Positions 17,094 through 28,109 are shown, counted from the stretch's first letter. The stretch: 64,000 nucleotides of DNA from Maridesulfovibrio sp050916235 (GCF_050916235.1 NZ_CP104854.1:434001-498000); one strand, 5' to 3'. Made by a program: numbers and translations. Notes: generated from the sequence alone by a model not told the origin.

Positions 17094-18743
17094 ATGTTTA
17101 ATAACGAAGAAATCTCTGAAGAAGAAATAAATCCCGCATGGGAACGCACAGCCGTCAGCTCCGACCGCAATACCCGTCTTGATAAGTTCTGGGGAACAGT
17201 TCTTGAAGAAGAAGGGGTATCCAGAGGGAAGGTCAAAGACTGGATCAAGGCCGGATACGCAACCGTTAACGGAAATGTCTGCACCAAGGCTAATCTGAAA
17301 CTGAACGGGGACGAGGAGCTGACTCTCGCCGGAGAAGCCGAGCCCACGACCCTGATACCGGAAGACAAACCGCTGGACATAATATTTAATGACGGGCGCA
17401 TTGCCGTACTCAACAAACCGGCAGGGCTTACCACCCACCCGGCGCCAAGCTGCCCCACTGACACGCTGGTTCACCGCCTAATCCACCATTTCCCGCAGAT
17501 CAGGGACATGGATCAGTGGCGTCCGGGCATTATCCACCGTCTGGATAAGTTCACTTCCGGGCTGATTGCAGTCGCACTAAATGAACATGACCGTCTTGCC
17601 ATGTCCGAGGCCTTTGCCGAGCGCGAAGTCAGAAAGACCTACCTTGCCATCATTCACGGTGTACCCGACAGACCGTTCGGTGAAATCGACGAACCCATGG
17701 GACGCCATCCGGTCCACAAAACCAAAATGGCCGTAGTCCTCAAGGGCGGGCGCGATGCAAGGTCCAGCTACGAAGTGCTCTGGTCCGATCCGGCAAAGCG
17801 GGCCAGCCTTGTAAGAGTAAGAATCTATACCGGCCGAACCCACCAGATCAGGGTACACATGGCCCACATCGGTCATCCACTGCTTGGAGATCTTGTATAC
17901 GGATCGCAGCAGCACTCAATCATGGAAAGGGAGAACAAGCCCCTTGCAGACCTCTGCTCGCGCCAGATGCTGCATGCCTACAGCCTGCGCTTCACCCACC
18001 CGGAAACAGAAGAAGAGCTGAGCTTCCTGCTTCCTCCTCCGGAAGACTTCATCTCCCTGCTCAAAGCACTCAACAGGTCCGTACAGCGTACCGGGCTTAT
18101 CGGCATGCCCTGCAGTGGCAAGTCAGCAGTTCTCAACATTCTTAAAGAGCAGGGAATACCTGTTTTCAGTGCGGATGCATCAGTTGCCCGCTCCTACGAA
18201 AAGGACGGTGCAGGATGGGAAATGATCAGGCAGCGCTTCGGGAACAGGTTCAGCGACCCGGAATCCGGCGACATAGACAAAGGAAAGCTGTTCGTCGCCA
18301 TGCGCGATGACGAGAACCTGCGCAGAGAGGTGATGAATATTATCCACCCCATCGTACAGCACGAAGTCGAGGAATTCTTCCGTGAAAACTCCGGCCTGCC
18401 ACTGGCAGTGGCTGAAGTTCCCCTGCTGCTTGAAGGCGGATGGCATACCGCAAAAATTGTCGATGCCATAATCGGGGTTCACTGTCCTGTGGAAATTCGC
18501 ACCAGTGTTCTGCGCGAAAAACGGAGTCTTTCCCCGGAAATACTGGCAGTGTTCGATTCCTGGCAATGGGAGGAAAAAGCCAAGCTCGCCTGCTGTTCAG
18601 CAGTTATCGACAACGACGGAGATTTGGAAAAGCTGAAAAATGAAACTCTGCGCGCACTTGACGAGCTTGCTGCACTGCGCAGCGAAAAGGAAAAACGTTT
18701 CGACGATTTCCTGAAAGGACTTTTCAACCCGGAAAGTGAATAA
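17094..18743 (+). CDS. Fused RluD-type pseudouridine synthase and dephospho-CoA kinase
   Basis: This 549-residue protein joins two enzymes. Residues 25-75 are an S4 RNA-binding domain, and 90-320 an RluA/RluD-type synthase with the catalytic Asp151 in HRLDKFTSG and the GRTHQIRVH signature. From about residue 332 a CoaE domain starts with the P-loop GMPCSGKSAV (about 336-345), followed by SADASVARSY, VMNIIHPIVQ and AEVPLLLEGG. CoaE phosphorylates dephospho-CoA in the last step of CoA synthesis; the synthase modifies rRNA or tRNA uridines. There is no in-frame stop or internal start with a good ribosome-binding site at the junction, so it appears to be one polypeptide. The RNA target is unknown. 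Confidence 0.92.
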   Translation: MFNNEEISEEEINPAWERTAVSSDRNTRLDKFWGTVLEEEGVSRGKVKDWIKAGYATVNGNVCTKANLKLNGDEELTLAGEAEPTTLIPEDKPLDIIFNDGRIAVLNKPAGLTTHPAPSCPTDTLVHRLIHHFPQIRDMDQWRPGIIHRLDKFTSGLIAVALNEHDRLAMSEAFAEREVRKTYLAIIHGVPDRPFGEIDEPMGRHPVHKTKMAVVLKGGRDARSSYEVLWSDPAKRASLVRVRIYTGRTHQIRVHMAHIGHPLLGDLVYGSQQHSIMERENKPLADLCSRQMLHAYSLRFTHPETEEELSFLLPPPEDFISLLKALNRSVQRTGLIGMPCSGKSAVLNILKEQGIPVFSADASVARSYEKDGAGWEMIRQRFGNRFSDPESGDIDKGKLFVAMRDDENLRREVMNIIHPIVQHEVEEFFRENSGLPLAVAEVPLLLEGGWHTAKIVDAIIGVHCPVEIRTSVLREKRSLSPEILAVFDSWQWEEKAKLACCSAVIDNDGDLEKLKNETLRALDELAALRSEKEKRFDDFLKGLFNPESE

Positions 18744-18759
18744 TCAGTTCCCCGAAACA

Positions 18760-18787
18760 TTGACTTGCAGCGGGCAGTTCTTATTAT
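18760..18787 (+). promoter_or_regulatory. Promoter of the candidate small RNA
   Basis: TTGACT (18760-18765) and TATTAT (18782-18787) are separated by 16 nt, a good sigma-70-like arrangement. Transcription should begin around 18791-18796, where no protein gene follows for over 300 nt. Confidence 0.6.
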
Positions 18788-18791
18788 TTTA

Positions 18792-19003
18792 TTGAGACCT
18801 GGGGCGAGGGCCAGGACCGTAGTCGGAAGAATGAACACAAATTAAATGTTAGGATGCAAGTCCATTATACATAAGAGAATTCTACGAAAGGTCCAACCCC
18901 GCTTTCGGCATCAGGTTTTGAGTTTAGGGAGTGAGTGACCCTAGTTTACCTACCAACTCAATCTCGTCATTTCCCCGTCGCGTTCTGCGGCGGGGATTTT
19001 TTA
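18792..19003 (+). ncRNA. Candidate structured small RNA (about 210 nt, class unassigned)
   Basis: A promoter and a strong terminator enclose about 210 nt without a convincing ORF between the RluD-CoaE gene and the rhomboid gene. Proposed pairings, found by eye, are GGGG (801-804 of this kilobase) with CCCC (897-900), GGACC (814-818) with GGTCC (890-894), and TAGGG (925-929) with CCCTA (939-943). The 3' CTCAA near 957-961 can pair either with TTGAG at the very 5' end (792-796) or with TTGAG at 918-922, which are mutually exclusive states. Size and end-to-end pairing recall 6S RNA, but I could not match the 6S central bubble. A leader for the rhomboid gene is less likely because a terminator precedes that gene. 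Confidence 0.55.
18971..19003 (+). terminator. Rho-independent terminator of the small RNA
   Basis: CCCCGTCGC (18973-18981) pairs with GCGGCGGGG (18987-18995), one G-U included, followed by six T residues. It stands 115 bp before the rhomboid gene start. Confidence 0.88.
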
Positions 19004-19118
19004 TACTACACTGATGGAGATCATTAACTATTTCTGCTAAAGTCTTACTTGTACACATTGGCAATGTGAAGACTAGTCCTGTAACAAACTGCTGCAACCA
19101 GAAACTGACGAGCACTCC

Positions 19119-19850
19119 ATGATTCCCATCCGCGACAATGTTCCATGCCTGATCACCCCGTACGTACTGCGGGCCATCCTGATCACCAACATTGCAATAT
19201 TTCTGTTTGAGCAGCTCCTCAGCCCGCAGGGACGGCTTGTGCTCTTCCATCTGCTGGGGGTGGTTCCGGCGAGGTTCTTCAACCCGGAATGGGCAGTGGC
19301 CTCCGGATACCCGAATGCGGGTACCTTACCGTTGTTCACCTACATGTTCCTGCACAGCAGTTGGCTGCACATAATCCTGAATATGTGGATGCTCTGGATA
19401 TTTGCCGATAACATTGAGGACGCAACCGGGCATGCCCGTTTTCTAGTCTTCTACCTTGCCTGCGGACTTGCCGCCATCGGAGTACAGATGGCGATTGAAC
19501 CGAATGCAAGTGCGCCGGTAATAGGAGCCTCCGGTGCGGTTGCCGGAATAATGGGGGCCTATATGGTCCTGTACCCGCACGGCAAGGTCCTGACATTGTT
19601 CCCGGTCATAATTATCCCGTTTTTCTTCAAGATACCTGCCGGGCTGTTCCTCGGCCTCTGGTTCCTTATCCAGATTATATCAGGGGTATCGGACCACTTC
19701 AACGGTTCTGCGGAACGGGTCGCGTGGGCGGCACACATAGGCGGATTCATCGCCGGCATGCTGATGATACGGCTGTTTGTCCGCAAGGACCGCTGCGTAT
19801 ACTGCTATGTGCCTGAAAAAAAGGATTATGAGTTGCCGGAAGATTTTTAA
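19119..19850 (+). CDS. Rhomboid-family intramembrane serine protease
   Basis: This 243-residue membrane protein has six or seven hydrophobic segments. Rhomboid features are all present: HIILNMWMLWIFADNIED (HxxxN, oxyanion side), the nucleophile serine in IGASGAVAGIMGAYM, and the general-base histidine in AWAAHIGGFIAGML. It should cleave membrane-anchored substrates within the bilayer; the targets are unknown. After the last helix a tail with RCVYC holds two cysteines. The ribosome-binding site is weak, but the start fits the usual short N-terminal region. Confidence 0.92.
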   Translation: MIPIRDNVPCLITPYVLRAILITNIAIFLFEQLLSPQGRLVLFHLLGVVPARFFNPEWAVASGYPNAGTLPLFTYMFLHSSWLHIILNMWMLWIFADNIEDATGHARFLVFYLACGLAAIGVQMAIEPNASAPVIGASGAVAGIMGAYMVLYPHGKVLTLFPVIIIPFFFKIPAGLFLGLWFLIQIISGVSDHFNGSAERVAWAAHIGGFIAGMLMIRLFVRKDRCVYCYVPEKKDYELPEDF

Positions 19851-19892
19851 AAGTGATTTCAAAGCTACCGAAAATACAGTCCAAACAATCCC

Positions 19893-20831
19893 CTACTCCT
19901 GCATAAACCTGAAAAAGTCCGGATACCTTTCCTTGAGCTTGTTAAATGCGACCATCTCGGCCTTCACATAGGCTTCCGCCGAATCCAGCTTCACACTGCC
20001 CCGCTTATCGTGGAGCATGTCCCTGTTGACGTCGTAATGCCCGAAGGTGTGTCCCAGATGCAGCATATCCCGGAACCACTGCACCCCGACATCAAGGCAG
20101 ACCGGGCGGTCCCAGTTTTCCCCGATGCAGGCCCCTGAAGGCATCCTTGCACCAAAAGGAGCGGCGGTTCCGTTGGGCATGGTGTCCTTTGCGGCCTTTT
20201 CCATATTTATCAGCGCACACCACTCATTGAGCCTGCACTCCGGCAGGGGCCATGGATTTTTCTGGTACTGTTCGGAAAGCCCGAGATTATATGCCCTTCG
20301 CTGGGTGTAATCCATGTCCTTGTTGTAAATTTTCATCAGGTACTGATAGGAAGGCTTGAACTGGGTATACCTTTCCGAATCGCACAGCCCGTTCTGATAT
20401 GCCGGACACCACCAGCACTGGCCTATTTCTCCGACACCGGTATGCTCCCCCAACGCGTCTATAAGATTGCCGATAACATCGGCCTGCACGTCGATGTCGT
20501 TATGTATCGTCAACAGCAGACTGGATTCGGTCCTGTACCATCCATACTGATAGCGGATGGAAAGCAGATACTCTTCATCTTCCGCTGCCCTTTTCAGGTC
20601 GTTGGGATCAATTCCATTCCAGTAGCGTGGGACGTAATGTTCTATGATGTCGCCGAAATATTCCAGCGTCTTGCAATGTGAACGCCTTTCATATTCAGCG
20701 GTCAACGCTTCTTCCTGAAAATAGATCTTATTGATGTGCTGCCCGCAATGCTCCGTAATGGAAAGCAGGGACAATGCGGTCTGGTACACCTTACCGAAAA
20801 CATTGATTACGACATCCACATTTTTTGACAT
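19893..20831 (-). CDS. Unrecognised protein with GT-A glycosyltransferase-like features
   Basis: This 312-residue cytoplasmic protein has no certain family. It opens with VDVVINVFGKVYQTALSLLSI, a pattern like the first beta-alpha unit of family-2 glycosyltransferases, and LLLTIHNDIDVQADV near residue 105 resembles a DxD metal/nucleotide-sugar site. A middle region is rich in Trp, Tyr and Cys (QCWWCPAYQNGLCD). There is no signal peptide or membrane segment. The gene is alone on its strand between the rhomboid and cbpA genes, with a long AT-rich upstream region. A glycosyltransferase role is an inference from two short motifs. Confidence 0.6.
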   Translation of the reverse strand: MSKNVDVVINVFGKVYQTALSLLSITEHCGQHINKIYFQEEALTAEYERRSHCKTLEYFGDIIEHYVPRYWNGIDPNDLKRAAEDEEYLLSIRYQYGWYRTESSLLLTIHNDIDVQADVIGNLIDALGEHTGVGEIGQCWWCPAYQNGLCDSERYTQFKPSYQYLMKIYNKDMDYTQRRAYNLGLSEQYQKNPWPLPECRLNEWCALINMEKAAKDTMPNGTAAPFGARMPSGACIGENWDRPVCLDVGVQWFRDMLHLGHTFGHYDVNRDMLHDKRGSVKLDSAEAYVKAEMVAFNKLKERYPDFFRFMQE

Positions 20832-21027
20832 ATAATTACTTTTATATTTTGTTGTATATTCACATTTTCAAAACAGAATCTTTTTAGGGAATTATACCAA
20901 ACAGAAACTCATTTCAACTCGGCAGGCCATGTCGGAGACCTTTTCAGAATCAGTGAAGACAATTACTTAAAAACACGGCCTGTCATGCCAAATCCACACC
21001 TATTCTGCCTAAATTCAATCATTACGC

Positions 21028-21055
21028 TTGACTTGATTCAGCCACGATTTATTCT
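21028..21055 (+). promoter_or_regulatory. Sigma-70-like promoter for cbpA-cbpM
   Basis: TTGACT (21028-21033) and TATTCT (21050-21055) are 16 nt apart. The start near 21062 gives a leader of about 50 nt ending in AAGGAG. No heat-shock sigma-32 motif was found here. Confidence 0.55.
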
Positions 21056-21110
21056 GGTAAAGTGACAGCAGAAGACTGATCGCCCAATCACTCAAGGAGT
21101 AACCCTAAAG

Positions 21111-22091
21111 ATGAGCGTGAAATATAAGGATTATTACAAACTTCTGGGAGTTTCCCGCTCCGCAACCAAGGAGGAGATTGCCAAGGCCTTCAAAAAACTG
21201 GCCCGGCAATATCACCCTGACCTGAATCCGGACAACCCGGATGCGGAAATGAAATTCAAGGAAGTCAACGAAGCTTACGAGGTTCTCAAGGACCCCGAGA
21301 AGCGTAAAATGTACGACCAGTTCGGTTCCGACTGGGAACACGGACAGAATTTCCGTCCCCCCCCGGGCTACGAGAACATGAACTTCGGCGGTTTCGGCGG
21401 AGCTGGCGGCGGTGATTTCAGCGACTTCTTCGAAACTATTTTCGGAGGAGGCGGGTTCGGCGGCGCGAGTTTCGGTGGAGCAAACTTCGGAGGAGGCGGT
21501 TTTGGTGGTGGAGGATTCCAGCAGCGTCCGCGCAAGGGCGAGGATTCCGAAACTTCCCTGCAGCTGACTCTGGAAGAAGCATACAAAGGCGGCTCCAAGT
21601 CAATAACCGTGCAGGAACGGGCTACCGGCCCCGGCGGACACCCGATGGTGCAGTCCAAGACGCTGGACGTGAACATCCCTGCCGGAATCAAGGACGGGCA
21701 AAAGATCCGCCTTGCCGGACAGGGTTCACCCGGGCCTCATGATGGACCGCGTGGCGACCTTTACCTGAAAATCAGGCTGGCCCCGCACCCGCACTTCAAG
21801 GTCGAAGAAAACAATGTGATTCTCGACCTGAATCTCACCCCGTGGGAAGCGGCACTCGGGACCAAAGTCCAGTTGCCCACCCTTGACGGAATGATCGAGA
21901 TGAACATTCCTGCCGGACTCGGCAGCGGAAAAAAGCTGCGCGTAAAGGGACGCGGACTCGGTGCCGGTGCCAAGAAAGGCGATCAGTTTGTACGTATAAT
22001 GGTGCAGGTTCCCAAGTCCGACTCAGATGAAATGAAAAAAATGTGGGAAGAAATGGCCGCAAAGTCCGACTTCAACCCGAGATCATTTTAA
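21111..22091 (+). CDS. cbpA: J-domain co-chaperone CbpA (DnaJ type II)
   Basis: This 326-residue co-chaperone stimulates DnaK ATPase and binds unfolded clients. Residues 5-70 are a J-domain with the essential HPD in ARQYHPDLNPDN. A Gly/Phe region follows with many GGGGFGG-like repeats (about 85-140). The two C-terminal substrate domains come next without a zinc finger between them, which makes it CbpA rather than DnaJ. AAGGAG precedes the ATG. It is followed 12 nt later by cbpM. Confidence 0.94.
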   Translation: MSVKYKDYYKLLGVSRSATKEEIAKAFKKLARQYHPDLNPDNPDAEMKFKEVNEAYEVLKDPEKRKMYDQFGSDWEHGQNFRPPPGYENMNFGGFGGAGGGDFSDFFETIFGGGGFGGASFGGANFGGGGFGGGGFQQRPRKGEDSETSLQLTLEEAYKGGSKSITVQERATGPGGHPMVQSKTLDVNIPAGIKDGQKIRLAGQGSPGPHDGPRGDLYLKIRLAPHPHFKVEENNVILDLNLTPWEAALGTKVQLPTLDGMIEMNIPAGLGSGKKLRVKGRGLGAGAKKGDQFVRIMVQVPKSDSDEMKKMWEEMAAKSDFNPRSF

Positions 22092-22103
22092 CGGAGGCTG
22101 ATC

Positions 22104-22418
22104 ATGGATATTAAAAAGAGATTTGAAGCTCAGCCTCCAAGCAGCTCCAAACGGCTGGTCATCACTCAGGTGGTGGAAATGACCGGTCTGGAAGAAACCG
22201 CAGTGCTTGAGCTGATCAGCATGGAATGGATCAGGCCCGGGACCACCGGTGACGGACACTACCTGTTCGAAACCCGCGACCTGTATCGCCTGGGCAAACT
22301 GGCAAGGCTCCGCAAGGACCTCGACATCACCACAACCGGAGGATCCATTATCGTGGACCTGCTGGAACGGGTGGAAAAGCTGGAAACCCAGATCGAAGAA
22401 ATGCGGAAACTTATTTAG
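22104..22418 (+). CDS. cbpM: Chaperone modulator CbpM
   Basis: This 104-residue protein is a MerR-like helix-turn-helix modulator that in E. coli binds the CbpA J-domain and inhibits it. The N-terminal part VITQVVEMTGLEETAVLELI forms the predicted HTH, FETRDLYRLGKLARLRKDLDI follows as in CbpM, and the C-terminal LLERVEKLETQIEEMRKL should be a coiled coil. It starts 12 nt after cbpA with a GGAGG site, so both are co-translated. Confidence 0.9.
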   Translation: MDIKKRFEAQPPSSSKRLVITQVVEMTGLEETAVLELISMEWIRPGTTGDGHYLFETRDLYRLGKLARLRKDLDITTTGGSIIVDLLERVEKLETQIEEMRKLI

Positions 22419-22431
22419 AGTCAACCGGAAT

Positions 22432-22477
22432 CAATATCCGCTCTTCCCCGAATATTTTTTGAGGGGAGAGAGCGTTT
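22432..22477 (+). terminator. Probable terminator after cbpM
   Basis: CGCTCTTCCCC pairs with GGGGAGAGAGCG with one bulge around an AT-rich loop, some 20 bp past the cbpM stop. The T-run after it is short, so termination may be partial and allow read-through to clpB. Confidence 0.45.
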
Positions 22478-22498
22478 GAAAACTAAAGATTATGTACC

Positions 22499-22595
22499 GC
22501 CCCCTGCGGGTAAGCCCTATTGAAAAGTGTTGAAGGGATGAGGTCTGGATAAGGGAAACTTTTGTAAAAATTTCCCTTATCCAGCCGCCGGAGGC
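22499..22595 (-). repeat. Dispersed intergenic repeat, copy 1 (GCCTCCGGCGGC-headed)
   Basis: Read on the minus strand, this begins GCCTCCGGCGGC (22584-22595), continues into a perfect 14-bp stem (CTGGATAAGGGAAA at 22545-22558 with its complement at 22571-22584) and ends with CACTTTTCAATAGGGCTT. The head and the ACTTTT..ATAGGGCTT tail recur in the copy at 36401-36450. This is a non-coding repeat family rather than a gene. Confidence 0.65.
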
Positions 22596-22659
22596 AACAA
22601 AAAACAATGACTTGCGAATCATCAACAGGATTCAGACTCCTGCCTGCAATGCCGGAAAA

Positions 22660-22736
22660 CTTCAATTGGAGGTTTCACCCTCCACTTTGAAGAACAGTAG
22701 AAGTGCGTCCGGAATTCGGGCCGAAGCGGCCCGGAA
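22660..22736 (+). promoter_or_regulatory. Two stem-loops in the clpB leader
   Basis: CTTCAA (22660-22665) and GGAGG (22668-22672) pair with CCTCC (22679-22683) and TTGAAG (22687-22692). A second stem is CGGGCC (22717-22722) with GGCCCG (22728-22733). They lie 60-130 nt before the clpB start. A heat-sensing or stability role is possible but unproven; no CIRCE element is present. Confidence 0.45.
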
Positions 22737-22792
22737 AGAGTTGTGAATCTTGAATGCGAGTCAATTTTGATAAAGCAAAAAGGAGACGATAT

Positions 22793-25414
<2,622 letters not shown>

Positions 25415-25436
25415 GGCCAGACAGAACAAATTCGAG

Positions 25437-25470
25437 AGGCCGCATGCTTTCACAGCATGCGGCCTTTTTT
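25437..25470 (+). terminator. Rho-independent terminator after clpB
   Basis: A 12-bp perfect stem (AGGCCGCATGCT at 25437-25448 with AGCATGCGGCCT at 25454-25465) is followed by T residues. It lies 22 bp after the clpB stop. Confidence 0.92.
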
Positions 25471-25578
25471 CATATTTCAGAACGGCTACGGAAATAAACT
25501 TCTGCGGGATGATAAGTCGCAGGACACCCCCATAACTATTTCAGGTTAGTCAGCCACCCCTTATTCCAGTACATTCCT

Positions 25579-27759
25579 TTACCCCAGAGCAGTCCCCACC
25601 TGATAGATAATCACTGCAAGAGAGTATCCGAACCCTAGAGAGCCGAACACCGAGAAAAGGGCCCATTTCCAGTTGGTTTCGCGGGCGATGACCGCCACAG
25701 TGACCATGCAGGGCACATAGACCATCAGGAATATGAATACGGACCAGATAGTAGGAGTTGTCCAAGCCTTGTCTGCCGCGATCTTTTCTTTGAGGGACAA
25801 AGCATTTTCAGGATCTTCATCGCCAAGAGAGTATGCCGTGGACATGGTTGAGACAAAGACTTCCTTGGCCGCAAAAGCCCCGATAAAAGCAATGTTTGCC
25901 TGCCACGGGAAACCGGCAAGGTCAGTCACCGGTGAAATAGCCTCGCTCAGACGTCCGGCATAGGACTGTTTGAGAGCTTCCTCACCTTCCTCGTAGCTTA
26001 TCCGGGCAAGAATCTCATTAAGCCTTGCTTCATTGGCCTCCGGTGCGGCAGCCCACGTCCTGCTCTGCTCCATAACCTGAGTGCGCTGGGCTTCATAAGC
26101 CGCAACGCGCTCTTCAGGAAGATGCGGGAAAGTCATCAGCGCCCACATGAGAATGGAGATGGCCAGAATAACGGTCCCCGCCTTTTTGACGTACTCCCAG
26201 ACCCTGTCCCAGGTATGGATAGCCACACCGTGAAGCGTCGGGATGCGATACGGGGGAAGCTCCATCACAAACGGAGTGGACTCCCCGCGAAGTGCGGTCC
26301 AGCGCAGCAGTCGGCCAAAACAGAGGGCCAGCAGCCACGAAAGCAGCACAAGGCAGAACATCACCGTGGTGGCGTTTTCCGGGTAGAAGGCCCCTACCAG
26401 CATGATGTAGGCGGTGGTTTTGGCCCCGCAGATCATAAACGGCGCAGTGAGGATGGTGGCAATACGTTCCTTGGGACTGCGCAGGGTGCGGCAGGTCATG
26501 ACCCCGGGCACAGCACAGCCACCGGGCAATCCGCCGGACATGATGAAAGGCATGATGGACATGCCGTGCAGCCCGAATGAACGGAACACCCGGTCCACCA
26601 TGTAGGAAACACGGGCCATGTAGCCGAGATCTTCCAGAAAGACGAGCATGGAGAACATGATCAGGATAAGCGGTGTAAAGCCCATGACCGCCCCGACACC
26701 GTCAATTACCCCGGAGACGATCATCGACTTGAGCAGCCCGTCCGGGAGGATGGAGGCAATTGTATTCGATAACCACTCAAAACCGGATTCAACCCAGCCC
26801 TGCGGAATCGCGCCCAGATTGAAGGTCACGTAAAACATACCGTACATGGTGGAAAGCATGATGAGCGGCCCAAGGAACTTATGGGTCAGCACAAGATCCA
26901 CCTTATCGGAAAAATCGAACCTGAGATCGTCCTCCCGGGAGATGACACCCTGCTTGAGGATGGAGTTGATAAACCCGTAGCGGTAATCGGCGAGAACGGC
27001 TTCCGGGTAGGTGTTCAGGGTTTTCTGGATATGCTCGGATACCTTGCGGACACGGGCTTCCAGTTCTTCGGAAAGCGGCCCGGACTTACGCCCGTTCCTG
27101 ATGACGCTCTCGTCCTCTTCAAGATATTTCACCGCCAGCCAGTGCGGGTCGTAACGGTCGGTCATGAAATTATTTTCATTGATCAGGGCGGTCATTTCCT
27201 CAATGACCGGATCAAGGTCGTGACCGTAGGAAATATTCACTGGAGACCATTTGCCTTTGGTGCGGTCGGCAACCTCTTTCACGGCTTCCATAAGTTCGGC
27301 CTTGCCCACTCCCCTGCGGGCTATGCATTCAATTACCGGCACACCCATGAGCTCGGAAAGCTTTGCGGAATCAATACGGATGCCCTTCTTGCGCACCTCA
27401 TCCATCATGTTCAGGCCGAGTACCACCGGAACACCGATCTCCATGAACTGCACCGCAAGGTACAGGGAACGCTCAAGCGAAGTGGCATCAAGCATGTTGA
27501 TGACCACGTCCGGTTTTTCATCGACGATGACATCACGGGCCACCACCTCTTCCATGGAATAGGACGTGAGTGAATAAGTTCCGGGCAAATCCACAAGATT
27601 GGCGCAGAAATCAGTGGAACAGTAGCGTCCCTCGGTGCGGTCCACGGTGATGCCGGGATAATTACCGACCCGAGCGGTGGAGCCGGTCAGAGCGTTGAAC
27701 ATGGTGCTCTTGCCGCAGTTTGGCTGGCCTGAAACGGCTACGAAATACTCCTTACCCAC
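25579..27759 (-). CDS. feoB: Ferrous iron transport protein B
   Basis: This 726-residue protein is the Fe(II) permease of the Feo system. The N-terminal GTPase domain shows G1 GQPNCGKST (about 11-19), a G3 DLPG and G4 NMMD, followed by a helical spacer and about ten membrane segments, including MPFIMSGGLPGGCAVPGVM with a conserved cysteine. It starts at GTG 27759 with GGAGG upstream, only 4 nt after feoA. FeoC is absent. Fe2+ uptake suits an anaerobic sulfate reducer. Confidence 0.96.
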   Translation of the reverse strand: MGKEYFVAVSGQPNCGKSTMFNALTGSTARVGNYPGITVDRTEGRYCSTDFCANLVDLPGTYSLTSYSMEEVVARDVIVDEKPDVVINMLDATSLERSLYLAVQFMEIGVPVVLGLNMMDEVRKKGIRIDSAKLSELMGVPVIECIARRGVGKAELMEAVKEVADRTKGKWSPVNISYGHDLDPVIEEMTALINENNFMTDRYDPHWLAVKYLEEDESVIRNGRKSGPLSEELEARVRKVSEHIQKTLNTYPEAVLADYRYGFINSILKQGVISREDDLRFDFSDKVDLVLTHKFLGPLIMLSTMYGMFYVTFNLGAIPQGWVESGFEWLSNTIASILPDGLLKSMIVSGVIDGVGAVMGFTPLILIMFSMLVFLEDLGYMARVSYMVDRVFRSFGLHGMSIMPFIMSGGLPGGCAVPGVMTCRTLRSPKERIATILTAPFMICGAKTTAYIMLVGAFYPENATTVMFCLVLLSWLLALCFGRLLRWTALRGESTPFVMELPPYRIPTLHGVAIHTWDRVWEYVKKAGTVILAISILMWALMTFPHLPEERVAAYEAQRTQVMEQSRTWAAAPEANEARLNEILARISYEEGEEALKQSYAGRLSEAISPVTDLAGFPWQANIAFIGAFAAKEVFVSTMSTAYSLGDEDPENALSLKEKIAADKAWTTPTIWSVFIFLMVYVPCMVTVAVIARETNWKWALFSVFGSLGFGYSLAVIIYQVGTALG

Positions 27760-27763
27760 TGCT

Positions 27764-27997
27764 CTAGTCCTCCGGCTGCACGGTAATGAAGTCAGCCTCG
27801 TTATTGCGCAGGGTAAGGGTAAAACCCTTCATGCGCAAAGCCACCGGGTCTTCCAGCGGAGCACGGCCCACGACCATGAACTCCGTACCGGGCACAAGGC
27901 CCATATCCCGGATTCTGCGGCCCAACTCACCGCTGGCGTTAACAGCGACAACCACGCCTTTCTGGTCCTTCTTCATGGTTCGAAGAGATACTGACAT
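27764..27997 (-). CDS. feoA: Ferrous iron transport protein A
   Basis: This 77-residue protein is an SH3-like FeoA domain that supports FeoB. It matches the family throughout, with DMGLVPGTEFMVVGRAPLEDPVALRMKGFTLTLRNNEA. A GGAAGGA sequence precedes the ATG, and feoB follows after 4 nt. It is first in the feoAB operon, downstream of a possible Fur site at 28095. Confidence 0.93.
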   Translation of the reverse strand: MSVSLRTMKKDQKGVVVAVNASGELGRRIRDMGLVPGTEFMVVGRAPLEDPVALRMKGFTLTLRNNEADFITVQPED

Positions 27998-28094
27998 TCC
28001 TTCCCTCGTATATTTCTTGATCTTGATTTACATTTTCAGGCACACCCCGGTCCGCCCCAAGAGTGCTCGGTCCCTGTTGTGCTCCACAGGTGAT

Positions 28095-28109
28095 TGAAAG
28101 TCAATCTCA
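28095..28109. promoter_or_regulatory. Possible Fur box upstream of feoA
   Basis: TGAAAGTCAATCTCA matches the palindrome TGAAAATCATTTTCA at 12 of 15 positions. It lies 98 bp upstream of feoA, between it and the M29 gene. Iron-dependent repression of feoAB would be expected if it is real. Confidence 0.4.

Noticed and set aside
18847..18939. A 30-codon ORF within the candidate small RNA
   Set aside because: There is no ribosome-binding site, and the stop lies inside a stem. A tiny peptide is possible but not supported.
21360..21530. GC-rich repeat in cbpA as a separate DNA element
   Set aside because: It encodes the Gly/Phe-rich linker of CbpA and needs no other explanation.
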